DNA of 64,000 nucleotides, taken from NCBI GenBank assembly GCA_023548195.1, contig JAJHZJ010000013.1, forward strand, positions 3,393,961 to 3,457,960. Direction: 5' to 3'. The notes under the pieces were generated by a model. The model did not search any database. It saw only the letters and a list, made by a program, of their open reading frames with translations, and had not been told where the DNA came from. The translations under genes were made by a program, and so were the position numbers. Within the stretch, counting starts at the first letter, position 1, and every line of letters begins with the position of its first letter. Source of the stretch: Bettongia penicillata ogilbyi (taxonomy: Eukaryota; Chordata; Mammalia; Diprotodontia; Potoroidae). Below, piece after piece: positions 48,421 through 61,830 of the stretch.

Positions 48421-49564
48421 CATTTTTTTGCACTTTTTACTTCATTTCTCAAATTACATTTCTCAAATTACATTCTCAAAATACATTTTATATAGTTGGC
48501 TCTCTATAAATAGTAAAATTTTAATGATTTAATTGCTGCAAAATCCCCTGTTGCAACTTCAAAACTCTTTTTCTTCTGGTTCATTGTCACGTTTAAGTCT
48601 GCTGCTAGAAAATCTGGTACACAGAGAATTTAGGGAAGCTGACATGTACCGGTACGGTTTTCCGAAAAATGGGGAGGACGAGGGAGGGAGGGAAAGGAAA
48701 GGGGGGTATGGACAAAGATTGGCAATGGTTAGCATAGGGTACTATAGTTTGGCTAACTCATGGCTTGTGTTCCTGGATCCAACTTACCTGGGCAGAGTGG
48801 TCAAAGACAGGATAACAACAAGGATCTCCCTTCTCTCCATCAGGTGTGAAAACCTGAGGTTTATACCTGAAACTGACATCAAGTGAGAGTCACCCCAGCC
48901 AGAAGAAACAAATGAAACCATGAAGAAAAGTACAATCCCAGGAGACTGGACTTTATGAGCATGTTAGGTAGTTTTACAAAAAAAAAGAAAGAAAGAAAGA
49001 ATTAGAAAAAAAGGAAAAAAAAGAAAATGAAAATTTCCCTTTCTGTTGCTTTCCTGCTCAGGAGTCATTGTTTCTGATGCAGAGGAATGGAAAAAATTAA
49101 GACACCACATCCGTGTAGAATTCTGCTTGCTTTACTTTTGCATGGTGTTCCAGAAACATAGAATACATTCATTTACAAATAAGCATCCTTGGATAGGCCA
49201 CACTGCAGCTCCTCCCACCACACTACCAAACTAAAGACCATCAGTAGGCTAGGTCACAAGGCTAGCAGTTGTGAAATTTGATTTGGTTGAGATTTATTAA
49301 AAAAAAAAAAAAGGAAACAAACCTTCAAATAGAGTTGCAGATTGGAGTTGGAAATTTCTGTGTTTGTGATCTCTAGGGATGAGAGGGAATAATCCCTAAA
49401 TGGAGACCTCAGATGACCATTCTGCATAATAACTGACCTGAAAATGATGTAATGATGGGGTCCTGATCATCCAGAAATACTCATGTTTATTCTGTATGTG
49501 ACAGAAGCATAATTACTCTCATGGAGTAAACAGTATTTTATTTTTAAGCCATCCATGGTGTTCT
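48421..49564. other. Unassigned AT-rich DNA with simple repeats
   Basis: No gene recognised. Contains a (GAAA)n/poly(A) tract at 48977-49028, a poly(A) run at 49299-49313 and a purine-rich run near 48670-48705. The 117-codon frame 48533-48886 has no recognisable domain and spans the purine-rich run. Confidence 0.45.
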
Positions 49565-50145
49565 CTTTTTTTTTTTTTTAATTTTCAAAGTTAACTTCTA
49601 TAAGTTTTACATTTTCTCCCCCTCCCTTCCCAAGACTGCATGCAATCTGATACAGGCTTTACACATACATTCCTAGGCAAAATATGTTCATATCAGTCAG
49701 GCTGCATGGTAGAATTATAACGAATGGCAGAAGTTCATGAGAAAGAAAAAAAAACAAAAAAGAAAACAGTCCTCTTTACTCTCCATTATGACTCTTTCGT
49801 TGTTTTCTCTGAATGTGGATGGCATTTACCATCATATGTCCTTTGGAAATGTTTAACATCTTTGCGTTGCTGAGAAGGGCTAAGTCTCTCAAAATCAGTC
49901 ATCAAACGCCGAGGCTGTTTCTGTGAACAATGATCTCCTGCTTCTACTCACTTCAATCAGCATCAGTTCATAGAAATCTTTGAAGGATTTTTAAAATTCT
50001 GCCTGTTTGTCATTTCTTATATCTACATAGTATTTGATTATATTTATATGTCACAGTTGTTCAGCAATAAACCAACTGATGGCCATCCTCTGAATTTCTC
50101 CTTCTTGGACATCACAAAAAGAGATGTGAAAAATATTTTTATACC
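49565..50145 (-). mobile_element. L1 3'UTR fragment, antisense, interrupted by LTR
   Basis: Begins with a poly(T) run (antisense poly(A)) at 49566-49579. It continues with antisense L1 3'UTR phrases: CTTCAATCAGCATCAGTTCA, GTTCAGCAATAAACCAACTG and ACAAAAAGAGATGTGAAAAA-type text just before 50146. The expected continuation (TCCATTTTCTG) appears on the far side of the LTR, at about 50978. Confidence 0.65.
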
Positions 50146-50937
50146 TGTGGCACGTACCACACCAGATTACTCACCAAAACAGACAAGGTGCTCAATGTTT
50201 GGCCAGATCAGGAAAATTTTGCCCCCGAAAGTCTGGCTCCGGGCTGTGCTCCAAAGTTGGGGCCGAGATAAATCCCGTTGGCCACCCCCAAAGTTAGAGC
50301 CCAACCCAGTCATCCAGAAGACAGGTTGCCTGTTCATGGAGAACCAAAGGCTACCTCGGTGGGATCTCCATGTGAAATAGACTGAATTAATAAGTCACTG
50401 GCAAAGTTAATTGAAAATTCCCGGAGCATCATTTATTACCCAGGCTGGTGACTGCCTCATGTAGAGATCCAGAGGAGACAGCCGCGAAATGAGGTGGGTG
50501 AGTGCATTTTAAGCATTTCGGCGCTACTCGGTAGAGCCTTGCGATTTCCACAACAAAGAGGGTTCTGACAGAGTAAGAGGCGTGGATTGACAACTAGGCA
50601 ACAACCCCCAAAACAGAAGGCGTTGTCAGGGAGTTACTAGGCACAGGGCCCCTAACAGAAAACAGGTGCCAGGAGAGGTAGCCAATCAAAGACTGCTTGT
50701 CATTAAACATGCAGTAGTTTTCAGGAAGGGGGGTGCTCAGCAGAAGGTGGTTACCTGGTAATGGGGGTCTAACATTAGGTGGGGCACAGGTGGTTATCAT
50801 GCAATTGGACTAAACAAGAGATGACTGTTGACAATTCTTCAGATATGAAAGCACAGGGGAATAACATTTTGACCGAGGCTTAACAATAGAAGGCATCTGT
50901 TACCTACCAGGCAAGCTATTTTGCCCAGTAACCTAAC
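50146..50937 (-). mobile_element. Probable solo endogenous-retrovirus LTR
   Basis: The plus strand starts TGTGGCACG and ends CCTAACA, so the minus strand has the TG...CA ends of an LTR (TGTTAGG to GTGCCACA), about 790 bp. In minus orientation a CCAAT box (50681-50690 region), a TTAAAA TATA-like box (about 50505) and an AATAAA signal (50432-50437) follow in the order expected for U3, R and U5. No internal viral genes are present. It sits inside an L1 3'UTR fragment. I find no matching target-site duplication, so the ends are approximate. Confidence 0.55.
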
Positions 50938-50982
50938 AGAGGTCTCTCGGCCTAGGGGCCCAGGGAGAAATAATGTCCATTT

Positions 50983-51037
50983 TCTGTGTGTGTGTATATA
51001 TGTATGTGTGTGTGTGTATGTGTATATAGTATATAAG
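50983..51037. repeat. TG/TA microsatellite
   Basis: A TGTGTGTGTATATATGTATG-type run followed by TATATAGTATATAAG. Unlike the main arrays it has no island or M module nearby. Confidence 0.93.
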
Positions 51038-51356
51038 TATGAAGCAGCCCAAATAGAGAAAGCTGCCCTTATACAAATGTACTGGTCAACAATTTCACAT
51101 TAGCACACTTCACTGCTCAGATCTATAAGGATTTTTGCTTCAGAAAAGTAGCAAGATAAATAACCACTGCCACAACATTAGCTCATTCAAGTATCTTGAC
51201 AGGCCACTCTTACTCATGAAGAACAAATCTTTCCAGGAATACACTTTCAGAGATTTTGTGACAATGAGAAAATAGATAAGTATTCTTTTGAGGGGAAGGA
51301 AGGGAAAAACACACTAGATTCTTAATTTCAAAAAAATTTCCTTATTTAGAATACAA
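51038..51356. other. Unassigned interval before HAL1
   Basis: No gene or repeat recognised. It ends with GAATACAATGGGGGGGG, just before the L1-type start of the second HAL1. Confidence 0.4.
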
Positions 51357-53745
51357 TGGGGGGGGAGAAGCCAAGATAGTGGAGTAGAAAGATTCACATA
51401 TGCTAGCTCCTAACCCACAGCCCATTATATAACTACAAAAAAGAACTGCGAAGAAATTATGAAGTAGCGGAAGTCACAGAACAATGGAGTGGAGACTTCT
51501 GATCCAGAGGGCCCTGAAAAACCTGCAAGAAAGGTCCATCATGCACTGAACCCAGAGCTCAGCCCAGCCCTGCCTTGCCTGCACAGCACCAAGAGGAGCA
51601 TATCTGATCAGGCTTCAGGGATGGAAGCTCCAGCAGCCGTGAAGGTTCCTCCACCTACAGGAACTGAAGGTCAGTGGGAGACTCTTTTTGGCTGGTCGAG
51701 AGGGGAGCTGGGGTGTCGCCATAACTCAGGCTCCCTCGGGAGGCACCAGCGGGGGAAGCAGCAGACAGGGGCTTCCAAAGCAGAAAGGAGCTCAGGTCCA
51801 TTATTGAAGATCTCCAAATGAACTGCCTGAGAGAACTGAGCCTTGTGAGTCAGTCTTACCACCACCTGAGCACCTGAATTTAATCTCGAAGTGAATAGCA
51901 AAGCTAACCCTGACAAAACTCCTGGGGCTGGGCAGCAGAATTTGAAACTCAGGTCCCAAGCACTAGCTGGGCAGATGGGGAGGTGAGGTGGGTATAAAAA
52001 GGAATCTCAGAAGTCAAGTAACAGGCTTGGAAAATGCCCAGAAATGGGATAAAAAAGTAAGACCATAGAAGTTTACTCCAATTCTGACCATCAGGGAAAG
52101 ACATAGAAGTCACGGCTTCTTTATCCCAAACAGCTAAAATAAATATTCAGTGGCCTCAGGCTATGGAAAATCCCAAAAATATTTTGAAAATCAAGTTAGA
52201 AAGATGGGAAAAAAACTAGGAAGAGAAATGAGAGAGATGCAAGAAAGGCAGGTCAATACCTTGCTAAAGGAAACCCAAAAAAATTCTGACGAAAATAACC
52301 CCTTGAAAAATGGGCTAACTCAATTGACAAAAGAGGTTCAAAAAGTCATTGAGGAGAAGAATGCCTTCAAAAGCGAATTAGCGAAATGGAAAAAGTTCAA
52401 AAGCTCAGTGAAGAAAATAGCTCTTTCAAAATTAGAATGGAAGAGATGAAGGCTAATGACTTTCTGAGAAACCAAGAAATCACAAAACAAAACCACAAGA
52501 ATGAAAAAATGGAAGAGAATGTTAAATATCTCATTTGAAAAACTAATGACCTGAAAAATAGATTCAGGAGAGGCAACTTAAAAATCATGGGACTACCTGA
52601 AGGCCATGATCAAAAAAAGAGCCCAGACATCATCTTTCAGGACAATATCAAGGAAAACTGCCCTGATATGTTAGAACCAAGGGGCAAAATTAGTATACAA
52701 GGAATCCACTGATCACCCCCTGAAAGAGATCCAAAAAGAGAAACTCCTAGGAACACAGTGGTCAAACTCCAGAATTCCCAGGTCAAGGAGAAAATTTTGC
52801 AAGCAGTCAGAAAGAAACAATTCCAGTATTGTGGAAATATATTCAGGCTAACACAAGATCTAGCATCTTCTACATTAAGGGATCGAATGGTGTGGAAGAT
52901 ATTCCAGAAATCAAAGGAACTAGAAATAAAACCAGGAATCACCTACACAGCAAAACTGAGTATAATACTTCAGAAGAAAAACTGGTCTTTCAATGAAATA
53001 GATGACTTTCAAGCATTCTTGACGAAAACACCAGAGCAGAAAGGAAAATTTGACTTTCAAAACACAAGAATTAAAAGAAATATTAATAGATAAACAGCAA
53101 AGAGAAGTCATAAGGGACCTACCAAAGTTGAACTGTTTACATTCCTACATGGAAAGACAATATTTGTAATTCTTGAAACTTTTCAGGATCTGAGTAGTTG
53201 GTGGGATTACATACACACACACGCATGTATGAACACACAGAGACGGAGAACACTGAGTGAATTGAATGGGATGGGATCATATCTTAAACTAATGGAATTT
53301 AAGCTGTGAGAGAGAAATGTATTGGGAGGCGAGAGGGAAATGGAATGGGGCAAATTATCGTTCATAGAAGAGGCAGTCAGGAGACTTTTTAGAGGAGGGA
53401 AAAAGAGGAGAGCAGAGAAAAAAAATGTGATTTTACTCTCATCCCATTCAACTAAAGGAAGGAAAAAAATGTACATTTATTTTGATAAGAAAATGTAACA
53501 ATACCAAAATTGGGGGAGAAGAGGATAAGCAGGGTTGGGGGTATGATAGGAAGGAGGACAATGGTTTGAGGGGTCAATTTGAAAGCAACACTCTCGGGGA
53601 GAGACAGGATCAAAAGAGAGAATAGAAGCAACGGGGGCAGGATAGGATGGAGGGAAATATAGCTAGTCGTACACAACATGGCTATTATTGAAGTCATGTG
53701 CAAAACTACACAGATATGGCCTACGTTGAATTGCCTGCCTTTCAT
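51357..53745 (+). mobile_element. Second HAL1 element, 3'-truncated
   Basis: Starts with GAGAAGCCAAGATAGTGGAG, the L1-type 5' end, followed by a degraded 5'UTR, a broken ORF1 (52150-53093) and a 3'UTR collinear with that of the first HAL1 (CATTCCTACATGGAAAGACA; GGATAGGATGGAGGGAAATA). No ORF2. It stops at about 53745 against an antisense L1 3'UTR, so the poly(A) end is missing. It is older than the first HAL1, judging by damage. Confidence 0.78.
52150..53093 (+). pseudogene. HAL1 ORF1 pseudogene
   Basis: Corresponds to residues ~75 to the C terminus of the ORF1 at 1874-2968. The coiled-coil part is open to 52449 but slips frame near 52385 (SELAKWKKF replaces the expected coiled-coil register). 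In the restored register there are in-frame TGA codons at 52536-52538 and 52710-52712. From 52758 the RRM/C-terminal part is open again in another frame (111 codons, with VRKKQFQYCG and YTAKLSIILQ) and reaches a natural-looking stop 22 residues past the truncated end of the first copy. No functional product expected. Confidence 0.78.
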
Positions 53746-54738
53746 TCCTTTTTTTAATATTTTGTTTTCAGTGTTCTACAATCACTTCCATATGATTCAG
53801 ATTCTCCCCCTTCTTCCCCTCTCCTTCTCCACTCCCTCCTCGAGAAGGCATAAAATTTTCTTAGTTTCTATCCATAAATTCCTATTAAATACATTTTCAC
53901 TTTAGTCATGTTGCATAAACAGAATTAAAATGAAATAAGAGAAATCTTAAAAATCCAAAAGGTAATACAAAAGAAAATGATTTGCTACATTTTATGTTTC
54001 AACTCCAAAGTTTTTGTTCTGGATGTGGAAGTCATTTTGTCTTCAGAGATCATTGGGAATTTTTTAGGTCCTTGCACTGCAGTGTAGTTCGAAGTCTACC
54101 AGAAAAAATCGTCTCACACTGTGGTTGTTTCTGTGAATAAACTTCTCTTGGTTCTGCTCTTTTCACTCAGCATCCTTTCATATAAGTCATTCCGGGCTTC
54201 TCTGAAGACTTCTTGTTCATCTCTTTCTTACAGTACAGTAGTATTTCATTACATTCCCATGCCACAATTTATGCAGCCATTCCCCAATTTATGGGCATCC
54301 CCTTGATTTTCAGTTTTTGGTCCACCCCAAATTTCTTTCCAGAATGGCTGGATCAGCTCACAGCTTCACTGTCAATGGATTAGGTGTTTCAATTCTCCCA
54401 TGTCTTCTCCAACATTTATCATCACAAAGTCTTGTCATTTTAATCAATCTAATAGGTGTGATGTGGTATCTAAGAGTTGTATTGATTTGCATCTCTGTAA
54501 TCGATAGTGATTTAGAGCATCTTTTCACGACTATAGATAGCTTTGATTTCCTCCACTGAAAACTGCCTGTTTCACATCCTTTGACCATTTTGTCAATTGG
54601 GGAATGACATGTATTCTTGGACATTTGACTCAGTTCGCCATATGTTTTAGAAATCAGGGCTTTATCACAAAAACTAGCAGCAAAAGAATATTTTTCCAGT
54701 TTTCTTGCTTTCGTCCTCATCTTCATTGCACTGGGTTT
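53746..54738 (-). mobile_element. L1 3'UTR fragment, antisense
   Basis: Antisense L1 3' end: an initial T-rich run (about 53749), then GTTCTGCTCTTTTCACTCAG, CAGTAGTATTTCATTACATT, CAGCCATTCCCCAATTTATG, TTCCAGAATGGCTGGATCAG and GACCATTTTGTCAATTGGGG. It breaks off at about 54738, where the R array begins (GCAAGAAAAAGATAGAAGAG). Frames here (up to 122 codons) are incidental. Confidence 0.75.
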
Positions 54739-57700
54739 GCTTGCAAGAAAAAGATAGAAGAGTCAAGTTGATAAAATACTACCAGACAGTTTAGGGAGCC
54801 AGTCCTGACAGTATAATATATTCAGAGAATTCAATGTATTTCTTAAGTAATCTTCAAACAGATTTTCCATTATGGCCAAAGGAGCAATGGAGAATGGAGT
54901 ATTTGCAACTATCTCCCAGGTAATTAGCATATTTTGTATTGATTTCATTACTGTAGATAAGATATGAGGAGGTTTGCCCTTTACACATATCACTGCAGAG
55001 TTTTCTTCAGGTGAACAGCCAAAATGTGTTCATTTGGATTTCTATGGGCTTTAATGGAGCCATCGATATATACAAACTGTTACAAGCAGGAAAAAAGAGA
55101 AAAGAGACAAGTTGATAAAATACTAGCAGATTCCTGACATTATAAGGTCTTCTTAGAATTCAATGTATTTATTGAGTAATCTTCAAATAAATCTCCATTT
55201 TCAGCCCATGAAGCGGTGCAAAATGAAGTATTTGCAACGATCTTCCACGTTACTATCACAGTGTTTATTGACTTCATTCTTGTAGATGAGATTTGTGGAG
55301 GTTTACCCTTTACATACGTTACTTCAGAATTTTCTTTTTACGTGAACTGCCAAAGTGCGTTTATTGGGACTCCTATTGGCTTCAATAGAGGAAACGCTAA
55401 ATACAGATATATAACCGCAGGAAAAGGATAGAATAGAAAAGTTGATGGCATACATGGAGACCTAGTAGGGAGCCAATCCTGACAACATAATATATTCTTA
55501 GTATTCCACGTTAAAGACGTATTCCAAATTTGTCCATGGAACAATGGAGAACGGTGTATTTGCAATTCTGTCACAGGTAGCCAACATAGCTTGTATTGCC
55601 TTCATTGCTGTAGATAAGATATGTGGAAGTTAGCCCCTATGTAAAATAAGTTTACTTCAGAGTTTTTCTCTTTAGGTGAACTGTTAAAATGCATTTCTTT
55701 CGATTCCCATGGGCTTCAATAGAGCACGGGCTAATACTCATATAAGAAGAAGCAAAAATATAGAAGTGTCAAGTTGATATAATACTTTCACCACACTTTG
55801 GGGAATCAGTCCTGACAATATAATATCTTCTTAGTGATCCACGTATTTGGTGAGTAATCTTCCAATAAATTTTCCATTTTGGCCAATAGAGTAATGGAGA
55901 ATGGTATATTTGCGACTATCTCCTATTCGCAAGTATCTCCTATATTGCAACCAGCATAGCTTGTATCAACTTCAATTTTGGAGATTTATGTGGAAGTTTG
56001 CCTTTTACATATATTATTTCAGAGTTTTCTCTTTGGGTGAATTGCCAACACGCATTTACTTCAATTCCTATGAGTTTCAATTCAGCATACACTAAATACT
56101 GATATAAAGAGCAGGGTGTCAGTACTGACCATAAAATATCTTCTTAGTATTGAACGTATTTATTGAGCAAGATCGAAAGAAATTTTCCTCTTTGGAGCAA
56201 TGGAGAATGATTTCATTGCAAATATCTCGCAGGTAACTAGAATACCTTGTATTGTCTTCAGTGCGATATGTAGAGGTTTACCCTTTCCATATATTACTTC
56301 AGAGTTTTATCTTTCAATGAACTGCCAAAACACGTTTATGTGGATTCCTATGGGTTTCATCAGACCAAAAGCTAAATACTGATGTGACGACCAGGATAAA
56401 GATAGAATAGTAAAGTTGAGAGCATGCATGGACACCGGGTAGAGAGTCAATCTTCACAAAAATAATATCCTCTTAGACTTTTACGTGTTTGTGGAGTAAT
56501 CTTCAAAGAAATCTTCCAATTTGGCCTATATAATAATGGAGAATGGTATATTTGCAATTATGTCCCGGGTAACTAGGATAGCTTGTATTGCCTTCATTGC
56601 TGTAGACAAGATTATTGTGAAGGTTAACCCTTTGCATCTATTTCTTCAGAGTCCTCTCTTTAGGTGAACTGCCAAAATGTGTATATTTGGATGCGTACCG
56701 GCTTCAATAAAGTAAAGTTTAATAATGATATCAAAAACAGGAAAAATATAAAAGAGCCAAGCTAATATAATACTTGCAGACAGGGAGTCAGGCCTTAGGA
56801 CACAATGTATTTCTTGAGTTATCTTCAAATAAATATTCCATTTTGTCCAATAGAGCAATGGAGAATGGTGTATTTGCAACTATCTCTCCGGTAACTAGCA
56901 TAGCTTGAATCGACGTTATTCCTGTAGAGAAGACATGTGGAGGTTTACGAGTTACACATATTACTTCAGAGTTTAGGTGAACTGCCAAAATACATTTCTT
57001 TCCATTCCTATCGGCTTCAAATAGAACACAACTCTAAATACTCGTGTAAGAAACAGCAAAAATATACAAGAGTCAAGTTGATGTAATACTTGCACACAGT
57101 GTAGGGAGTCAGTCCTGACAATATATCTTCTAAGTGTTCCAAGAATTTGTTGAGTAAATCTTCCAATAAATTTTCCATTATGGCCACTGGAGCAAGGGAG
57201 AATGGTTTATTTCCAACTATCTCCCCAGGGAACTAGCATTGTTTGCATTGACTTCAATGCTGTACATAAGATATGTGGAGCATTTCCCTTTACATATATT
57301 ACTTTAGAGTTTTCGTTTTAGATGAACTGCCACAATGCATTATTTGGAATCCTATGGGCTTCCATCAAACAAACATTTAACACTGGTATAAAAAGCAGAA
57401 AAAAAGGGTTGAAAGTTCAAGTTGATAGCATTCTGGGAGACCTGATAGGGTGTCAGTCCTGGCAATATAATCTAAGTACGCAATGTATTTCTTGAGTTAT
57501 CTTCAAATAAATATTCCATTTGGTCCAACGGAGCAATGGAGAATAGTGTATTTGCAACTATCTCTCCGGTAACTGGCACAGCTTTGATAGACCTTATCAA
57601 AGGTTAGATATGTGGACGTTTACATTTACATATATTACTTCAGAGTTTTCTCTTTAGGTGACTTCCCAAAATACCTTTTTTCGAATCCTATGAACTTCAA

Positions 57701-60700
57701 AAACAAAATCTAAATGCTCATATAAGAAGCAGTAAAAATATACGAGTCAAGTTGATATAATACTTGCACACAGTTTAGGGAGTCATTCCGGACAATAAAT
57801 CTTCTTAATGTTTCAAGTATTCGTTGCGTAATCTTCTAGGAAATTTTCCATCTCGGCCACTGGAGATGTGCAACTATCTCCCAGGGTAACTTACATGGCT
57901 TGTAACGAATTCATTCTTGTACATAAAATATGTGGGAGGTTTTCCGTTTACATGTGTTAGAGTTTTCTCTTTACGTGAACTGCCCAAATGCGTTTCTTTC
58001 CATTCCTATGGGCTTCAATAGGGAAAAAGTTAAATAATGATATCACCAGCAGGAAAAAGAGAGAAGACTCAAGTTGATATAATACTAGCAGACAGTTCAG
58101 GGAGTCAGTGTTGACAACGTAATATCTTCTTACTGTTCAATGTATTTCATGAGATTGCCTCAAATATATCTTCCATGTTGGCCAAAAAAGCAATTAGAAT
58201 GGTGTATTTGCCAATAACTCCAAGGTAACTAGCGTTACTTGTATGGACTTTACGCCTGTAGAGAAGGTATGTGGCGGTTGACCCCTTGCATAGATTACTT
58301 CAGAGTTGTTTCTCTAAGTGAACTGTCAACGTGCGTTTATCTGGATTCCTATGGGCTTCAATAAGAAATCAGCTAAATTCTCATATCACAAGCAGGAAAA
58401 TGATAGAAAATTTAAGTTGATATGATACTTGCAGGGAGTTTAGCGAGTCAGTCCTGACAAGGTATTATCTTGTTAGTATTCAATGTATTTTCTTGAGTTG
58501 TCCTCAAATACACCTTCCATTTTGGCCGGTGTAGAATGGTGTATTTGCAAGTATCTCCCAGGTATCTAGGATAACTTGTATGAACTTGACTGCTGTAGAT
58601 AAGGTATTTGGAGGTTTAGCCTTTGCATAGATTACTTCGGAGTTGTCTCTTTATGTGAACTGTCCAAACGCGCTTATTTGGATTCCTATGGGCATCAAGA
58701 GGGAAAAAGTTCAATACTGATATCACAAGCAGGAAAAGGAGAGAAGAGTCAAGTGGATCAAATACTTGCAGACATTTTAGGGAGTCAGTGTTGACAACGT
58801 AATCTTTTCTTAGTATTCAGTGTATATCTTGAGTTATCTTCAAATACACCTTCCATGTTGGCCAATGGAGCAATGGAGAATGGTGTACCTGCAAGTATCT
58901 CCCGGGTAACTAGCATTGATTGTATGGACTTCACTGCTGTGGATAAGGTATGGTGTATTTGCAAGTACCTCCTAGTTGACTACCATAGCTTGCATGAACT
59001 TCACTGCTGTATATAAGGTACATGTAGAGGTTTAGCCTTTGTATAGATTATTTCAGAGTTGTCTCTTTAGGTGAACTGCCAAGATCCCATTATTTGGATT
59101 TCTGTGGGCTTCAGTAGGGTAAAAGCTAAATACTGATATCACAAGCAGGAAAATGAGGGATGTGTCAAGTTGATATAATAATTGCAGACAGTTTAGGGAG
59201 TCAGTGTTGACAAAGTAATATCTTCTTAGTATTCAATGTAATTTTTGAGTTTTCTTCAAATACACCTTCCATTTTGGCCAATGGAGCAACGCAGAATGGT
59301 GTATTTTCAAGTATGTCCCAGGAAACTAGCATCGATTTTATGATGTTCCCTGCTATAGATAAGGTATGTGGAGGTTCAGCCTTTGCATAGATTACTTCAT
59401 AGTTGTCTCCTTGAGTGAACTACCAAAATGCTATTATTTACATTCCTGTGGGCTTCAGTAGGAAAAAGTTATATACTGATATCACAAGCACGTAAAAGAG
59501 AGAGAAAGAGTTGTCTCTTTAGGAGAACTGCCAATATGTATTTATTTGAATTCCTATGGGCTTCAATATAGCAATCGCGAAATACAATTATCACAAGAGG
59601 GAAACAGAAGAGTCAACTTGATATAATACTAGCAGACACTTTAGTGAGTCAGTCCTGACAATATAATATCTTCTGATATTCCAATGTATTTCATTAGTAA
59701 TCTTCAAAAACAATTTCCATTTTGGCCAATGGAGCAATGGAGAATGGTGTATTTCCAACTAGCTCCACGGTAAATAGCAGAGTTTGTATTGACTTGTCGG
59801 CTGTAGATAAGATATGTGGAGGTTTACCTTTGCATAGATTACTTCAGAGGTCTCTCTTTAGGTGAACAGTCAAAATGCGTTCATTTGGATTCCTAAGGGC
59901 TCCAATAGAGAAAACAATATATATATTGATATTACAAGGAGCAAAAAGATAGAGGAGTCAAGGAGATATGATACTTGCAGAATGTTTAGGGAATCAGTGC
60001 TGACAATTAGTATTCAAAGTATTTCTTGAGTAATCTGGAAATAGGTTTTCCATTTTCCGCCAATGGAGCCAATGGAGAATGGTGTATTTGCAAGTATCTC
60101 CAAGGTAAAGTGCATAGTTTATATGATTTCACTGCTGTAGATGATATATGTGGAAATTTATCCTTTACATAAACTACTTCAGAGTAATCTCTTTAACAAC
60201 TGCCAAAATGCCTTTATTTAGATTCCTATGGGCTACAAGAAAGAAAACGCTAAATACTGATATCACAAGCAGGAAAAAGATAGAAGAGGCAAGTTTATGA
60301 TACATGCAGTTTAGGAAGTCAATGCTGACAATGTAATAACTTCTTAGTATTCAATGTGTTCGTTCAGTAATCTGCAAACACAGTTTCCATATTGGCTAAC
60401 AGAGCAATGGAGAATGGTGTACTTGTATCTCCCTGGGAACTAGCATAGCTTGTATTAACTTCACTGCTGTAATATAATATATGTGGAGGTTTACACTTTG
60501 AATAGATTTCTTCCTAGTTCTCTCTTTAGGTGAACTGCCAAGATGCGTTCATTTGAGTTCCTATGGGCTTCAATAGAGAAGAACCTAAATACTGATACCA
60601 CGAGCAGGAAAAATATAGACGTCAAGATAATATGATACATGCAGACAGTTTAGAGAGTTAGTGTTGACAATGTAATATCTTCTTAGCATTCAATGTATAT

Positions 60701-61830
60701 GTTGAATAATTTTCAAGTACATTATCCATTTTAGACAATGGAGCAATGGAGAATGGTGTATTTGGAAGTATCTCCCAGGTAACTAGCATAGATTGTTTTG
60801 ACGCTGCTGTAGACAATATATGTGGAGGTTGACACTTTGCAGAGATTACTTCAGAGGTATTTCTTTAGGTGAACTGCCAAAATGTGTTTATTTGGATTCC
60901 TATGGGCTGCAAGAGGAAAAACGCTAAATATTGATATCACAAGCAGGAGAAAAGATAGAAGAGTCAAGTTGCTATTGTGCATGAAACCACTGCAGGAAAG
61001 CAAACTGACAAAATAATATCTTCCTAGTGTTCAATGTCTTTGTTGAGTTGTCTTTCAAGGAATCTTTCCTATTGTCCGCTAGAGCAATGGAGCATGTGAT
61101 TTTCATGTATTTGCCAAGGAAAAGGGTCTTTTTTGGTTGTATTCATTACAGTACATATGTGACTGGCAGTGTACCACATGTAACACTACCGAGTTTGCAA
61201 CCCTCAGGGTCATTGCGAAAATGTGCTTATTCGAGGTCCCAAGGACTACAATGGGAGACACTTTAAATATTGTGAAAACTTCCAGGAAATGGGTACTCCA
61301 GTGTAATTCTTCTCATCGTTGTACATAGTGGCGTGATCTGATGCTGCTTATCTCAAAAGTCCTTAGTACACAATATTTGTAGAGGAATCTTTGAATGTCT
61401 TACATTTTGGCCAATAGAGCAAAGGAGAAAGGGGTATTTACAGGCAACTACCAGGCACATGTAATAGCGTGTATTGAGTTCATTACTGTAGATAAGATAT
61501 GTGGAATTTTTACCCTTTGCATTTACTACTTCAGAGATTTTCTTTAGAGTAAAAGCCAAAATGGGTTTATTTTGACTCCTATGGACTTCAACAGATCAAA
61601 CGTTAAATACTGAAATAACATCCCCAGGAAATAGAGAGAAGAGTCAAGATGATATAATGTTGGAGACAGAATAGGGAGTTAATTCTGACAATATAAAATC
61701 TTCTCAGTATTCAGTGTATTTTTTGAGTTATCTCAAAGAAAGCTTCCCTTTTGACCAAAAGAACAATGGAGATAGGGGTAATTTCAATTCTCTCCCAGGT
61801 AACAAGTCTAGCTTGTGGTGAGGTCATTGC
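54739..61830 (-). repeat. R array, inverted, largest block (~21 monomers)
   Basis: The CCTATGGGCTTCAAT-type landmark recurs near 55045, 55375, 55705, 56070, 56350, 56700, 57010, 57350, 57690, 58010, 58350, 58695, 59110, 59450, 59560, 59900, 60230, 60565, 60905, 61245 and 61585, a spacing of about 340 bp. 59040-61830 is nearly identical to 15796-18600, including the truncated marker monomer (59455-59565). 54739-59040 is more diverged and has no close partner in the window. Confidence 0.9.
61110..61355 (-). repeat. B-type R monomer, inverted
   Basis: Near-identical partner of 17870-18125 (CCACATGTAACACTACCGAG; GTTGTACATAGTGGCGTGAT). Confidence 0.75.

Noticed and set aside
48533..48886. 117-codon plus-strand frame
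   Set aside because: No recognisable motif, spans a purine-rich low-complexity run, and no splice or promoter support.
51489..51821. 110-codon frame upstream of HAL1 ORF1
   Set aside because: It lies in the 5'UTR of the second HAL1 and has no counterpart product in the first copy.
54358..54726. 122-codon minus-strand frame
   Set aside because: It lies in L1 3'UTR sequence, which is non-coding in the family.
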